The position numbers were made by a program, and so were the translations under genes. DNA of 64,000 nucleotides from Paramarasmius palmivorus (taxonomy: Eukaryota; Basidiomycota; Agaricomycetes; Agaricales; Marasmiaceae): NCBI GenBank assembly GCA_037176845.1, contig JAYKXP010000049.1:310001-374000 (forward strand), given 5' to 3'. Positions 44,917-58,690 of this stretch are shown piece by piece. Within the stretch, counting starts at the first letter, position 1. Every line of letters starts with the position of its first letter. The notes beneath the pieces were generated by a model. It was not told the origin of the DNA. It was given only the letters and a program-made list of their open reading frames with translations, and searched no databases.

Positions 44917-45416
44917 ATGTCATCGGTTGACATGTTTTAATGATTGAACGTCATCGCATTTGGGGATACATACCACGAGAACATTCTGTAATCGAGTATC
45001 AGTGTATCTGTTTGTTTTTGAACCGTACTTGTAATCGCTTTCGGTCCTCGAAAATTAGATCCCGAGTCCCAGGGTGCATTCTACCGTTCCATTTGTCTGG
45101 GTATGCTATACTTGTAATCACTTCTGCTCAACTCAAGCCCGCTCAGCCGCTACGCCGTTGTGAAAACTCGACATTCATCTCACATAGACCCGGGGACTAC
45201 GGCAAGGAAGCAGGACAACAAAAGAGCACTTTAAGCAGTTCGTAATCCCCCGTGGTGATGATAGTGATCGTATATTGCTAACCATCCCAACAGTACATAA
45301 CCAAAACTAATCGTACAAAGTAACGCTAAACTAGGGAATATGCAAGATCGTGAAAGCCAAAACTAGATGTGATGTCTAACATTAGAAGGTGAAGTGAATT
45401 GCACAAGGTTCGTCAC
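44917..45416. other. Convergent intergenic region
   Basis: The 3' flanks of the ACS transporter (+) and fungalysin (-) genes. No gene seen. Confidence 0.4.
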
Positions 45417-48170
45417 TTAGGCGTCAGTGTTGCACGCCTTCGGCACAGCATATCCCTGTTCATGAGAAACGGATCAGCGTGGGTTAAGAGAAGAGATATT
45501 GATTGTGAAAACTTACGTTGGTACGGATTCCTCCACCCCATGGGGTTCGTCCTTGGACATTTGCATCAACACCCAATCCCCTCTCCGAGAATGCCTTCCA
45601 GAGCGTGCAGAAGTTCTCGCCTCCGGTGAGCTCTTCATCAGCCAAGATGATAGCATCACGAGCGTCGAAGAAGGAAGGTTGACAGGGTTGAAGCTTCATT
45701 CCGCTGATAACGAGTCTATAGGTCAAGACGTTAGTACCACCTTCACGGGCAACGAAAGGATAAGGACATACTGGACAGCAAGAGTGTTACCGTGCTTGGG
45801 AACCGGTGGCTTGTCACCTGCAGCAGGTCTGTAGAAGTCACCTTCAGGTACTGTGCCGTTATCGAGAGGCTTGGGAGGGAACAAGGTCTTGGAGAAACCG
45901 TGCTCGGCGATGAGGCGTTGCTCAACAACCCAAAGGATCTCGGCCCAAACTTCACCAATGGCGTGGACACCCCAGTAACCGGGCTTATCAAGAGTCTTGT
46001 AGGTGGACGGGTTGATGGTCTCATTCAACGAGTAAGGGTAGTTCCTGATACCATTTTCCCTGTTGGCAGCCCAAGCACCCATGGGATAATCATGGTACTC
46101 CTCAGTGCTGCGGATGCTGGAAGCAAGGAAGTCTACGAGAACGGTAAGCGTTTGAATCAGAACAATAAGAAAACAAGATACACACCTCCCCAACCTTCAC
46201 CCATACCACCGCTCTCACCCCAGCCGAGACATCCAGAGTTCAAAGGACCTCCGGTCAATCGAGTGCTAAGACCATGGGACAGCTCATGAATGACGATACC
46301 GGCCTCAAGGTCACCATCTCGGTAGGGCAAGGCGGTGTTCCAGAGGTACATACGCATACGGCCATTCTGACCGTCGGGGGGTGTCATGAAGTTGGCATTG
46401 TTGTAACCAGAGCCGTCTTGGGCATTTGCAATGACGGCATCTCCCTCACGACCACCGCGTTCAAAGTTGTATTGCTGGAAGTTACCAGCAACCTCGGTGA
46501 AACCGTACCTGTTTGAAGTTGTGAGGATGTGATAATGTGCGAACAGGGTGAAATTTACCTGTAGTACAAGTCATGGACCAAGTTGGAGGTGTAAAAGAGC
46601 TGGGTAACAGTGGCGTTGATGTAGGCCTGGGCCTCTTCAAGAGCGTCACCCTTCTCAGTGGACTTCGGGGCGTACTTGAAGTCAAACACCTTGTCTTCAC
46701 CACCATCCGGACGGTAGTTGTTCACGTAGGAGTTGGCACCTTCCCAATTCTCTTGGGCAAAGACCTATGAGAACGACTTTAGTATTTCGTTATCAAAGCA
46801 GTGAATTGCCCTTACGTTGTTACCCCAGGTAATGGTGGTGTTCTTGAGGAACTCCTTGCTGGGTTTGACGCCCTTTGATAAGGGGTCGAGCTCGAAGGGC
46901 AATGAGTGCCAGCCGATAGGGGAAGCCAAAGAGTCGAAGTTCTCCTTCTCTAATGTCCTGTTGCCTTCTGAAGGGTCGTTAACACCCCAAACAAAGACTC
47001 TGTATTTCGCAGGAGACTGAGGAGACGGCTTGGGCAGGGGTGCATCGGAGGCCCAGTCGGTAACGGAAATGATCCGGTGAGGAGCAGTGGCGGAGACAGC
47101 TACCTCGTACCAGTTGTCCTGCATTTCAACTTCGAACTGGAAAAAACATATTCGTTGCTAAGGACGATTTATTCAGAAAGAATCACATACCTTCCAGACG
47201 AGGCTGAGATCTGAAGACTTGCCATCCTTGGTCGGGACTTGAACATATGCCAAATGAGACTTAACTGGGTTGACGGTGTCGGGTACGCCCTGGATGTAGA
47301 GGTAGGAGGGCTCATCGACAGGGGCCAAGTGGCTCAAGTCGCTGAACGTCATCTTCTCCAAATGGCTGTCGTAGTCGCCGAGAATGGCGTTGACGACCTC
47401 GGGTTTGGGAGTAGCGGCAATCATGAATTGAAGTAGGGCCGCTCTAGGGTCGAAAAGATCGGTGGCGGGTTTAGACTCTGCCAGCTCATAGGGCAGTTCT
47501 TGGAACTGACAGTTGGAGTAGTGCAAATGAGTGAGAGGACCAGCGTAGTCGTCAAAGTTTGCAGCGCGGTCAGCGTCCAGAACGACTTGACCTTCCTGGA
47601 CCTGCAAGAAATCCATATAACGCTTCTCCAAGTGTGAAGTGAGCTCGCCACAGAACTCCCGGTGGGGATGACGCAACTCGCTCTCGTCGACTAACGAAGG
47701 CACGCCATTGTGGAACTGAGAACAACTAATGAGCTTGGACTAGCAAGAGACAAAACGCCTAAACTCACAGAGTTTCCGTAGGAAAGTATTCTTCCGTCCT
47801 TCACGTTGATGTTCATGTTACCGTCCGCGACCTCGAGACCATGTATCAACTGGCGAGCATAGACATGCGTGATTCCAGTGAAAGGGTCCGTGTAAGAGTC
47901 AGGACGTATTCTATACGAGCTCCCGTCGGTGAACGAAGCACCGAGAGTGTCGTCAATGAACTGTCGTGCGACCTCGAATGGGTCGGCATTGGGATTGGGA
48001 GGTAAGAACGAAGAAGACTCCTTGGGAAGAGAGTTGTAGACAGCATGAGGAAGTACCGGACCAAATCCGAGAGACTTGCGCAGCTTCACTGGGCCTTCAT
48101 TGCCATTCCTTCTGTGGGCGGAAACGCCGGCAAGACCAGCTACGAGAGACGCGATGAGTAAACAACGCAT
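45417..48170 (-). CDS. Secreted fungalysin metallopeptidase (MEROPS M36)
   Basis: Eight exons (47769-48170, 47191-47715, 46816-47136, 46559-46764, 46186-46508, 45772-46132, 45517-45715, 45417-45455) sum to 2376 nt, giving 791 residues. The signal peptide is [18 protein letters not shown]. An FTP-type propeptide follows ([10 protein letters not shown]...[18 protein letters not shown]). The catalytic domain contains the zinc motif HELSH near residue 560, followed by [10 protein letters not shown], and the third ligand Glu in [15 protein letters not shown], rebuilt across the intron 46133-46185. [19 protein letters not shown] is also diagnostic. Fungalysins are broad-specificity endopeptidases secreted as autoprocessed zymogens. 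It is longer than ascomycete forms (about 630), mainly in the pro and central regions. The C-terminal tail, [13 protein letters not shown], is normal. Confidence 0.95.
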
Positions 48171-48803
48171 CTTGGGGGTTATATTATACGAAAGTTGAGT
48201 GAGAGAACGACAGAAATATAAGAGAAAAGGTCGAGTTTAAATGTAGCTGTGGAGATGGTAGTGGTCGTGAAGCAAGAGAGCCTACGTATCCCGACTACCC
48301 CAATTCGGCCTGATAACGAATGTCCGAGTCATGCCACGCGACCACGGCATGTTTCTTGTTTGTTCGCTCCAGTGTCCTCTTTCTTCCTCCCTTACCGGTT
48401 CTACTGCTACGAATTTGGGGGTCTGATGTGACAGCAGCTGCGGTATGTAGTTAGGCCAAACAAAATAGGCTTTCTTGCCTCGTTTACTATCAAATCGTGA
48501 CCGAAGGCATGCATGACGATAACCCCTTTGGACTCGGGGATTTCGAATTCTGGGGCACAATGGTGTTATCTGTCTCGACCTCGAGCGACGAGATAGGACA
48601 GAACGGCGCCGGATATGGGCAACAAGTCCGAATATCCATAAGAGTAACATTATACCACCAGTACAAATACACTGATGGTACCAAAGGTAATATCATACGA
48701 GTCGTATATACATGTAGGTATATCATAGGTATCCAATACTGACAGTCGTGACGTGATGTATGTTGTCCGTGCAGATGTAATAAAAGGCGTAAGTAGTGGA
48801 GAA
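48171..48803. other. Intergenic, fungalysin promoter and Rab 3' flank
   Basis: On the minus strand, an AT-rich stretch with TTTAAA at 48235-48240 lies 65 bp upstream of the fungalysin start. No other gene. Confidence 0.35.
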
Positions 48804-49684
<881 letters not shown>

Positions 49685-50045
49685 TGAGAAGTAGGGCAAT
49701 TAGATGTATTAGAGGTCAAAAGGTATTCCCAGAATAAACTCTAGTCGAAAGAGGTGAATCCAAGTGAATCGAAGGTAAAAATCCTGGAACAAGGAACGTT
49801 GCGTTGAGGGGTTGGCCCATGCGTCATGGCCGGTGCCAGTACCACGTGCAATGCCGGTCATTGCCGCCGATGCCTGCCACGAGCGCCAAAAAAACCGAGG
49901 CGCTCCTCTCTAACCATCCAGTGCACATCCAAGAAATCATTGATTGGCAGCATCCTACTCTACCCGTATGCAGTCCTTTCCAGCCAGTGCGTACAAGAAA
50001 ATACAAGAAATATGATCCTCAATAGGATCGCACAAGCCTGCTCCT
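49685..50045. other. Intergenic, Rab promoter and F-box 3' flank
   Basis: No gene recognised in this 361-bp stretch. Confidence 0.4.
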
Positions 50046-51470
50046 TTACTTCTTTACAACTACTACCTGGAAAGTCCCATCCACAATAACATCCATGAAC
50101 GGTTCCAACGACACGTACGAGCACGGTATTGGATCCTCGATGATCCTCAAATTCTTCATGTACGACGCAAACATATTCCCTGTCAGATTGGCCTCTATCG
50201 CGTCGTCCAACAACTTCTGATGAGCCGACATGGTCAAAACAACTTCATCCAACGCCTTCAGCTTCATCTCTGCCCTCCTTCGCAAGAACCCCAACATCAG
50301 TTCACCCTTAGATACCGCCAGCTTTCTCAGCTTACACAGAACCGACTCCTCCTGTAAGTTCGACTCAAAAACCGCGTCGTAATACGCAAATATCGGAGCC
50401 TCTAAAGGAAGGTAGAGCTGGATCTCCTCTAGCATGGGATTAGAAACCACGAACTCCCTGATCGTTGGTAATCCACAGTCAATGAATTCGCCGATGATGC
50501 AGAGCTGCTTCAACTTGGTGACCGCATTCCCATGATGCATGAACGAGTTGAGGAGGATTTCGACGAATCGCGTGTCATAGGGAAATGGTTCTTCAAAGGT
50601 CATCTTGGAGTTCGGAGGACAGACGTAGAGATTCTTTATCGTCAAAGATTCGAGGTGGGGAGCTTGGATGCGATAGGTATAGAAGGCGAACGGATCATCG
50701 ACGTATCCGATTACCAACTTGCGAAGTGCGGGAAAGATGATTGGGTTCCAGTCGGTCACGAAGTCGTCTCCATCCAATACTCTTGGCCCACTTCCCTGGA
50801 ACTCGAAAGACTGCAACGTGCCCTTGCATCTCTCCAACATCTCGCGCACGTCTGTGTAACGCGGACCCGACAAAAGGAACACCAACGTTAAGGAAGTAAT
50901 GTTCCCGAACGGCCAAGCACCCCATTGGATCTTGTTCTCTTTCCCTACGGCTGGCATCAAAAAAGGAGCTAGTAAGTCTCTCCGTGTCAGACGAAGAAGA
51001 CTATTCTCTCTGGAGTCCACCATGTACTCGAATCGGGTGATGTTTGGGAAGACAATCTGGCGGAACTGGTCGAACAATGCACATGGAAGCCAGACGAAAC
51101 CAAATGGATTAACGATGAGCGTTCCAATACGATGAGCATAACGCGAAACCAAGTCCACCTCTTCCTGAGTGAGATCTCTATCCGCGTGTATGTCGAGGGT
51201 GATAGGTCTGTTTCCAGAGAGCTCGAGACGGCGGCTGTATAGTAGGTGAACGGTTTTGGACCTGGTGTGCCCGAACTGAAGATAAGCCCACAACTCTGGC
51301 ATGTCCAGGGCTGCGGCACGCCATGACGATGAAACACGGGAAAGAATCCGAGGAAGACGGTTTCGTCGTCGTTTCTGCAAGGGGGTTGAAGGCTCCTCGA
51401 TGAAGAATTCGAACAGGTATTTAAGCACGTCCATCGGTAGGCGCTGAGCTATTGACGGTTCTCGAGACAT
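50046..51470 (-). CDS. F-box-like protein with leucine-rich C-terminal part
   Basis: A single exon of 474 residues from MSREPSIAQRLPMDVLKYLF. The F-box-like segment spans about residues 8-60 (RLPMDVLKYLFEFFIEEPST ... ILSRVSSSWRAAALDMPELW), the typical Agaricomycete variant. The remainder is a series of degenerate leucine-rich units (FPALRKLVIGYV, APHLESLTIKNLYV, LKQLCIIGEF, NPMLEEIQLYL). By family knowledge the F-box binds Skp1 in an SCF ubiquitin ligase while the repeats select a target. The frame stays open upstream to an ATG at 51725, but the extra 85 residues look like untranslated or intronic sequence (a gtgagt lies within), so I prefer 51470. Such genes are expanded and mostly uncharacterised in mushrooms. 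Confidence 0.8.
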   Translation of the reverse strand: MSREPSIAQRLPMDVLKYLFEFFIEEPSTPLQKRRRNRLPRILSRVSSSWRAAALDMPELWAYLQFGHTRSKTVHLLYSRRLELSGNRPITLDIHADRDLTQEEVDLVSRYAHRIGTLIVNPFGFVWLPCALFDQFRQIVFPNITRFEYMVDSRENSLLRLTRRDLLAPFLMPAVGKENKIQWGAWPFGNITSLTLVFLLSGPRYTDVREMLERCKGTLQSFEFQGSGPRVLDGDDFVTDWNPIIFPALRKLVIGYVDDPFAFYTYRIQAPHLESLTIKNLYVCPPNSKMTFEEPFPYDTRFVEILLNSFMHHGNAVTKLKQLCIIGEFIDCGLPTIREFVVSNPMLEEIQLYLPLEAPIFAYYDAVFESNLQEESVLCKLRKLAVSKGELMLGFLRRRAEMKLKALDEVVLTMSAHQKLLDDAIEANLTGNMFASYMKNLRIIEDPIPCSYVSLEPFMDVIVDGTFQVVVVKK

Positions 51471-53076
51471 GTCGCTATTGAATTGGATGTCAGGAAGACG
51501 TCGGGCTTGGGTACGATAACTCACATGTGCAAAGACCCTTGGTGAAAAGCAGGTTGAGCCACTCGTCGGTTTGGGGGCAAGAAGGTTGTTGCTCGAGATG
51601 AAGAACAAGGAGCTGCGTTCTTGACGGTAGCCTTGAAATTGAATCCTTTTATTTAGGAGTGCGGGGTGTTGAGAGTAAAGAAAAGGCTGTGTGACGCTTG
51701 ATAACCGCTTAGAACCATGAGGCATGTCAACCAGGTTCCCGGAAATCGGACACTGGTGTCAAAGCTGCAAGAGCTCTAGACATTCAAGTAGTTGCGGCAC
51801 TGGACGAGCTTGCTTTATCATTTATGGGAAAGAGCCTGTCCATCATTTGGGTTCTTGAAACGAATACCGAAGCCTATCGCAACGGAATAGCTATTGCCTT
51901 AAGCTCACAAGCATCGACTCCAGAGAATCGGAATGCAGAGGCTTCATCGGTAACAATATTGGATCTAGCACACGACCATCATGATTGATCCAATACACGT
52001 AAGAACAAGTTCGCTGAAAGTTTGAGGAGAAAATTTCCGCACTCATGTTCATCGCTACCAATCAAAACACGACGGCGTCTTTGAGACATCATAAAATTTT
52101 CGAGCAATCAAGTCACACATTCACTTTCCAGTGGCGGATATTCCGCCTGGCGGTGACGATGGAATCATACGACGCAGATGAATCAGAAGTGCCAGCCTAT
52201 GGCGTGGCCAATACGTGTCCTATTCGCAGTGTTCCGTGTCAGTAATACACTAAAAAGAAGCTAGAACTCGTGAAAATTACTGCACCTTTCGAGTCTGAAA
52301 CGCTGAACTGTTTTCCGAACCCGTATCGATATAATAACCACACAGAAGCAAACTGGGTCAATGAAATATCTTCGTGGGAGATCGTTTAAAGTATCAAGCC
52401 AGTGAAGATTTAGGTCAGGGACAGGCCCGAGTGGCCGAAGTGGCTTCAAACCGTCTGTGCCATCGTTGAGCCATTATGATCATGGTGGTAATTGGAGAAG
52501 TAGTGTCGGCATTTCCCGATTACACTTTCCCCTCATCTATCACGATGTGCTATGCACTTGGCACCGTGCCCACAACTCGTTCTCTCTAGCGAAGCAGTAT
52601 TTGAGAATAATCTATGTATTCCCGGACTGGAAATGCGGCCCAGCTTACCGAGAACTCGTCCAACCTCAAGCACGCGTACAGGAGATCCGAGAAGAGGATT
52701 GAGCAATTTCTTGGTACGTTTGAAACCTTTTGTGACGAGAATGGTCTCACAATCACATTCATTCAGGGTCAAACTCATTGTTGACTGACTTGGTGGCAAT
52801 TCCAGAAGTGGCCGAACAATGGACAGATCGGCGAGTCCTTTTCCAGAAATCGACGATGGCGGGACCTCGGCCCAAGCCACATCAGAAACATCTCTGAGAC
52901 AGGCCACAGGGAGGTATATAAAGGCGGTGGTAAACTCAAACTCATAACCCAGGATTGCCTGTACACCCTTCAAGTTTCTTCAGCGACTCCGGTAGTCGAA
53001 CTCACTTCCAGGACATACATTCACGAAATCTTTCACAGTAATTCTTGTAAAATCTTGTTCCCCTGTTCAACCGGAA
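51471..53076. other. Long intergenic region upstream of the basic orphan gene
   Basis: An antisense open frame at 52533-52973 (146 codons) has no features I recognise. Nothing else is supported apart from the TATA box at 52915. Confidence 0.35.
52915..52922 (+). promoter_or_regulatory. TATA box of the basic orphan gene
   Basis: TATATAAA, 162 bp upstream of the ATG at 53077. Confidence 0.45.
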
Positions 53077-54299
53077 ATGCCTGCACACCCTGCCAACGCT
53101 CCTTTCACCGTCGAAGTTGCCGACTCCCATCCTCAGGTCGACGTGACGCGCCGTCGTAGTCGTTCCAACGCTGTTCTGCAGACAACGATGCTCTTTCGCT
53201 CTTCGCACAAATCGGCGACTCGTATTCAAGCAGAAGGAGCGGAAAAGATTCGCATAGCGGTTACTGGGTGAGTTCTTTAGGCATTCCCTCGACGCGCTAC
53301 ACTCACAAATGAACCCGACCTTTATGTAGCCCTGAAGCAACCTCGTACGGAATCCCCACCTTTACTGAACGAACCTCGGTGACTCTTACGCATCGTGACG
53401 TCAACTATGCCTTGCGAAACTCCCTCGAACAGCACAAGCAGTCGCGTGCTCGACAACCTGTTCGCTTCGTTACGGTCTCACCCATTCCTGACCACGAGGT
53501 TCTACCTCCTCCTACTACACCCGCGGTTACTCTTGCCAGCCAGAAAGCTAGAAGGAGCCGGTTGTCACAACAAGTTAGTCGCATTCAGGCGGTCGAGGAG
53601 TCGTTGCTTCCACCCGATCCCTTCGCTGGTTTGGTTTCAGAGGACGAAGAGGAAGATGGTGGTTTCCCTCTAGTTCGCAAGTCTTTGCCAGAAACATCGG
53701 CAGAAGAAGTTGCGGAAGAGCACGATGTCAAGGCCAAGGATTTACGCAAACCTGCAGCACTCACCATTGACACAAAGAACCTCTCATCGGTTTCGAATCC
53801 TCCTTCCAGCACGTCTCCGTCGAAGCAAAGCGTCTTTGAACGTCCCAGCGCTCCTGAACCCGTGTCTCCTAGTGACGACGAGGAAGACACTGCTTCGACA
53901 CTCGAGCGACCAGCTGCACCAGAACCCGGTGCGACATCTTCGCTCGCGTCTTCCTCCAGGCTCAAGTCGACCGAGAATCTGCCTGCTGATGAGCTGGGCT
54001 ACCTCGATGGTGCAGCACTCGCGAGATCCAGGAGGTCGAGTGTCACCAGCGTCACTAGCGTCAGCAGCACCAAGAAACGTCTGCCTGTTGTCAAGAAGCT
54101 CTTCAGTTCGGCCAAGAGCATCGGAAAGAGGAAGGCTTCCGTCGAGGATGCCGATGACAGCAAGCGGAAAGGACAGAAGACTCTGAAGAGGTCTCGAGAT
54201 GCAGATGGCGAGGAAGCAGACGAGAATGCGCCTCCTGAACAGGAGAAAGAAAGAAGAATCATCGCTGGCCGAAACATTCGTAGGAGGCTATTGGCTTAG
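53077..54299 (+). CDS. Orphan basic, disordered, probably nuclear protein
   Basis: Two exons (53077-53267 and 53330-54299) sum to 1161 nt, giving 386 residues. The intron is consensus (gtgagt...tgtag), phase 2. The N-terminal 110 residues are the most ordered-looking (RIQAEGAEKIRIAVTGPEAT, SVTLTHRDVNYALRNSLEQH). The middle is Ser/Pro/acid-rich. The C-terminus is strongly basic, with RSRRSSV, KKRLPVVKKLF, KRKASVEDADDSKRKGQKTL and a final GRNIRRRLLA, which suggests nuclear targeting. I do not recognise a family. The pattern would suit a chromatin- or cell-cycle-associated scaffold, but that is only composition. Confidence 0.7.
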
Positions 54300-54624
54300 G
54301 CCTGCCGACATGTTCATCACATTCCTTCCTATTTATTTCTGAGGTTTACTTACACTGATCACTGACGACCCACGGCTGGTGGTACTGGTTACACCATAAC
54401 TGTTGTATCGATAGTTAAATACGCTCCTTATTACAATACCTTTCTTCTGTTGTATCCTGGTGTATCTATTGGCGGAGACTCTAGAGTAATATACATCGTT
54501 AATCATTGAGATCTTCACAATAGGGAATGAACCGAGAAATCGGCATTTGATGATGTACAGTAACACTGCGTGCCGAAGGGACGCGTCGATTACACACGCT
54601 TCTAACTTCCTCTCTTCCACCTCG
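54300..54624. other. Intergenic, promoter and leader of the Mgm1 gene
   Basis: An in-frame ATG at 54547 precedes the chosen start, but the 26 residues it would add weaken the mitochondrial presequence. Confidence 0.4.
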
Positions 54625-57600
54625 ATGTACCGGTCAGCAGCCAAAGCTGCTGCTCGACAGCGTCCTTTACACCGGCAGCATCATTTAACGACATTCTTGG
54701 CCTCTCAGTCTCTTCGCCAGCGTTATGCAAATGCGCCACTTCAATCATTCCGCCATGTCCATGTCCGAGCATTATCATATAGCTCAATTCCCCGTTTCGT
54801 GGCTCGTGCTTTTCGTGTTCCAATAGCAGGAGCAGCAGCTGGTGCAGGAGGATTTGGTTATGCAAACTATAAGTTTGAGGGTGCGTAATCATAAAACCAC
54901 TTTACAGGTTGCTACTTACTGTTGCGCCAAAGAGGTCCGAAAGAAGTCTCAGGAATGGATGAACGCCATCCAGGACACTGCTACCGACATGTTTGACTCG
55001 GCCACGGATGGAATCAAATCAGTGAAGACGTTTGTTTCTGACCTCAAGCTTCCAGAAGTCGAGACGCCTCAATTTTTGAAGGACCTCTTTTCCGGTGCGG
55101 AGAACGGCGAAGGAGACCACGATTCATCCTCATCATCATCCTCAAACAAGGACTCGAACGACAATAAGCCTCCCCAAAATGATGCTGCTGCGACGGTAGC
55201 GGCAGCAACGGTCGCGGCCACGGTATCGGACACTAGTGACAGTCATTTCGACAATGACCTCATGAAGCTCACGAAGAAACTCATTGAGATTCGCAGTATG
55301 CTGCTTAGCATTGACCAAAGTGACGCTCTCAAACTGCCCAGCATCGTTGTGATTGGAAGCCAAAGTTCAGGAAAGAGTTCCGTACTTGAGGCTATCGTTG
55401 GACATGAATTTTTACCCAAGTGCGTCTTTCTCATAGACAAATGGCTTCCTTTGAACTTGAACTTTTTGTAGAGGAAATAACATGGTCACAAGGCGCCCAA
55501 TTGAACTTACCCTCATCCATACACCTCCAACACCCAATAATCCACATCCGCAAGAATATGGTGTTTTCCCGACTTTGGGTCTTGGGAAAATAACAGACTT
55601 CACCGTCGTGCAACGGACACTTACCGACCTCAACCTTGCTGTCCCAGCTTCCCAGGCCGTGTCGGATGAACCCATTCACTTGCACATTCACTCCCCTCAT
55701 GTTCCCGACCTTACACTCGTCGACTTGCCTGGATACGTCCAGATTGCTAGTATGGACCAACCCGAGGAGCTCAAAGGGAAGATCGAGAACCTGTGCGAAA
55801 AATACATCAAGGAACCAAACATCATATTGGCGGTATGTGCTGCCGATGTCGATTTGGCCAACTCGCCAGCATTGCGAGCTAGTAGGCGTGTGGATCCCTT
55901 GGGAATGAGGACAATTGGAGTAGTGACCAAGATGGATCTCGTTGAGCCTGAGCGAGGTAGAGAAATCTTGAAGGGAGACCGATACCCTCTGCATTTGGGA
56001 TATGTTGGTGTTGTTGCCAAGGGTGTCAAGCGGGATACCAAGTTCGGTGCGGTCATCAGGGGAAGTGACGGTACCGCAGTGTCAAAGCGAGAGGAAGAGG
56101 AATACTTCATCAAACATCGAGATGTTTTTAACGCGCCGTCGATTTCCGGAAAGGACGCAAAGGATACAAAGGAGCCAAGGATCCTTACCGGAACCCCTAC
56201 TCTTCTTTCTCTTCTCAAGCATGTTCTTTCCCTTTCTATGTCGTCATCCCTTCACACTATCACAAATGCCGTTCAGCTTGAACTCGAGTCGACTCAATAT
56301 CAGTTCAAAGTGCTCTACAATGACACAAGGATTACTCCTGAGTCTTACCTTGCAGAGACTCTTGATCAACTCAAGGCTCGGATACGGGATGCAAAACGCG
56401 AGGTTTTCAATCGAGCGGAAGTGCGAGAGAAGGTCAAAGGACTAATGGAAGAGAGGGTGATGGATGTCCTGGAGGGCGTCTACTGGGGTGATTCAAAGGG
56501 TATCAAGGAGCTCACGAGAGGCGCGGTTGAAGGTTGGAACGTATCATCCAACACCCCCGCTGCGCCAAAGGGCAGTTCTGGATCGAACTCTAATGCACCC
56601 GATGATGCCAACCAATCGCATTTCCGACATCTCCTAGAATCTGCATCATCACTCCTGACGAAGTCGGGCGTTGGTCGCGCCACGACGCTTCTCGTTGCGG
56701 ATGCTCTAAGGTCGCTGATCGATTCGTCGAGCACGAACTCTGAAGCCTCATCCGATTCTCCCAACTCTTCCACTGAATATCCTATCTACTACGGTCCTTC
56801 TCTCCTCACCGATGAACCCTGGATACACCATCCAAAGGCTCGCGAGCGCATCGTCGAGTTTGCCAATAGCATTCTTAGGGAGCGTGTTGGTGTGGCTTCA
56901 GACATGGTCGAAAACAGCGTCAAACCATACAAGTACGTAACCGAGGTCGAAGAAGAGTTATTCGAGGCCGAGGGTGTCATTAAGCCTCGTACGTCCTCTT
57001 CCCGCAACAACTCGGGCGGAAGTTGGTTCGGCTTCGGCGGCGGAGCAGAGTCCTCGGCTAGTGGAAGCGGATACGGAGCCGGCCAATGGGATCGTGCTCG
57101 TGTACGGTCTGTCTCCTTACTTGAGCGCGAAAAGTCGATGTGTGAAGCCAAGCTGGCAGAGATTCGTAAGCGCGTTGGTGGCAGCAGGAGGCTCGGTGCT
57201 TTGGTTGCATATGTGAAGGACATCGAAGAGAAGCAGCGGCAAAGGAAGCTCAGCGCGTTGCAAGGTCGAAGCGACGAAGAAGCGAAGATACAGGAGACCA
57301 TTGATTATCGTTATACCGCTGCGCAAATCATGGATGGTAAGTCCCTTTTGTGATTCGGCCATAACGAGCTAATAGAATGTTGGCATTAGCGCGGAATGCG
57401 ATCCTATACAACGACCGAATCGATATCCTGAAGCTACGTGTCATGGCTCTCCGATCTAAGGCGTGCCGCGCTGGTCCTCAGAATGACGTTCTGTGTCCCG
57501 AGGCATTCTTAAACGTCGTGGCAGATAAGCTGGCGTACACAAGTTCTATGTTCCTGAACATTGAGTTGCTGGATCAGTTCTTCTACCAGGTAGGTTGTTC

Positions 57601-57918
57601 ATGTTGTACTTGAATGCTCGTTAATTCTTTCGCCCCAACAGTTCCCCCGAGAACTAGATTCGCGACTCTTATATGATCTGGATCGCAAAGACATAATCGA
57701 ATTCGCAAAGGAAAATCCAGCTGTTAGAAAGCATTTGGATCTGCAAGAGCGAAAGGATAAGTTGGAAGAGGTGGGGACATTATTAGCACTGATAACCTCT
57801 TACTCACCCACGATCATAGGTCATGAAACAGCTCAACAGTCTCACAACTCTTCGTGCTGATTCTCAGCCTACACAAAACAACAGAAGGAGTCGTGGTTTG
57901 TTTGGTGGTTTTATGTGA
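54625..57918 (+). CDS. MGM1: Mitochondrial inner-membrane dynamin (Mgm1/OPA1 family)
   Basis: Six exons (54625-54880, 54933-55419, 55472-57336, 57390-57589, 57642-57770, 57820-57918) sum to 3036 nt, giving 1011 residues. The start [20 protein letters not shown] gives an Arg-rich mitochondrial presequence, followed by a Gly/Ala-rich membrane segment near residue 75 ([20 protein letters not shown]). After a Ser/Asp/Asn-rich stretch comes the dynamin GTPase: GSQSSGKSS (G1), [12 protein letters not shown] around switch 1 (rebuilt across 55420-55471), TLVDLPGY (G3) and VVTKMDL (G4). The C-terminal stalk ends in [13 protein letters not shown]. By family knowledge it drives inner-membrane fusion and cristae shaping, in long membrane-bound and short rhomboid-cleaved forms. 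The cleavage site was not identified. A glycine/serine-rich insertion sits near residue 790-815 in the stalk/paddle region. Confidence 0.95.
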
Positions 57919-58372
57919 TAGATCGTTCACAACTCGGGCTAATTTTATTTTACTACTCATGAACATCTTCGTGGCTGATATATAAACATTCTTTTGTATA
58001 AGGATATCTATTGGTAGTCATAATAATAATCTCGACAGCAACACCGCTCAACCCAACTTCGAAGTCATGGAATGGGCGCTACTTATGCATGTGATTAGTC
58101 AGCCTTTCGTCTTCGATTCCTTCATGAAGATGCACCCGGAAACTGGGGAAACCATTACTTGGAAGTGCTTATAGGGAGGCGTTGTTTAGAACGCAGTAGT
58201 GCCACTATGTGCTAGCGTTCTGCAATGCCTGTAGTAGAGCTGCAGGATATATAGGGCCTTTAGGTACGCCATACGCCATTTTCCGCGTTCACTCACTCAC
58301 ACATTCTCGACGCTTCTCATTACCACAACCCTCATCACATCTGCAATTACAATTCAGATTCCACAACATAGA
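57919..58372. other. Intergenic
   Basis: The 3' flank of Mgm1. A TATATA element at 58246-58251 precedes the small open frame that follows. Confidence 0.35.
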
Positions 58373-58690
58373 ATGTATTATAGCTTGCCAATGCCCCTAC
58401 GACATGCCGGACCAGATCTCGAATCCCTCACTATACCACCCACAGGCCAGCACGGACATCCTTGTAGAATCGAGATGGGACAGCCTTCAGCCTTGGACCA
58501 GACTAACTGGGTCATCGTAATCTTTACGTGCGGCTGTCTGAAGACCTATCGCCCGTTAATTCCGCTCTACAAAACCAAACATGTCAACCTCATAGTACTA
58601 GGGCCTATTCGTAGTACACCAGATTCCAGCACGGAGATTGCAAGCTCCTCCGAGTTGAACATATTCTGTCCTGCACGGGACCCTGAATGA
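58373..58690 (+). CDS. Possible small protein of 105 residues, unknown
   Basis: An uninterrupted frame from MYYSLPMPLRHAGPDLESLT to PARDPE. It is preceded by a TATATA element about 125 bp upstream and a C/T-rich leader (cactcactcacacattctc), and its codon choice is not obviously random. No signal peptide, domain or family is recognised; CGCLKTYRPLIPLYKTKHVN is the only distinctive part. It stands alone in a 1.7-kb gap. It could be a genuine short gene or a chance frame. Confidence 0.3.
   Translation: MYYSLPMPLRHAGPDLESLTIPPTGQHGHPCRIEMGQPSALDQTNWVIVIFTCGCLKTYRPLIPLYKTKHVNLIVLGPIRSTPDSSTEIASSSELNIFCPARDPE

Noticed and set aside
52533..52973. 146-codon antisense open frame
   Set aside because: No recognisable motif, and it overlaps the TATA box region of the downstream plus-strand gene.
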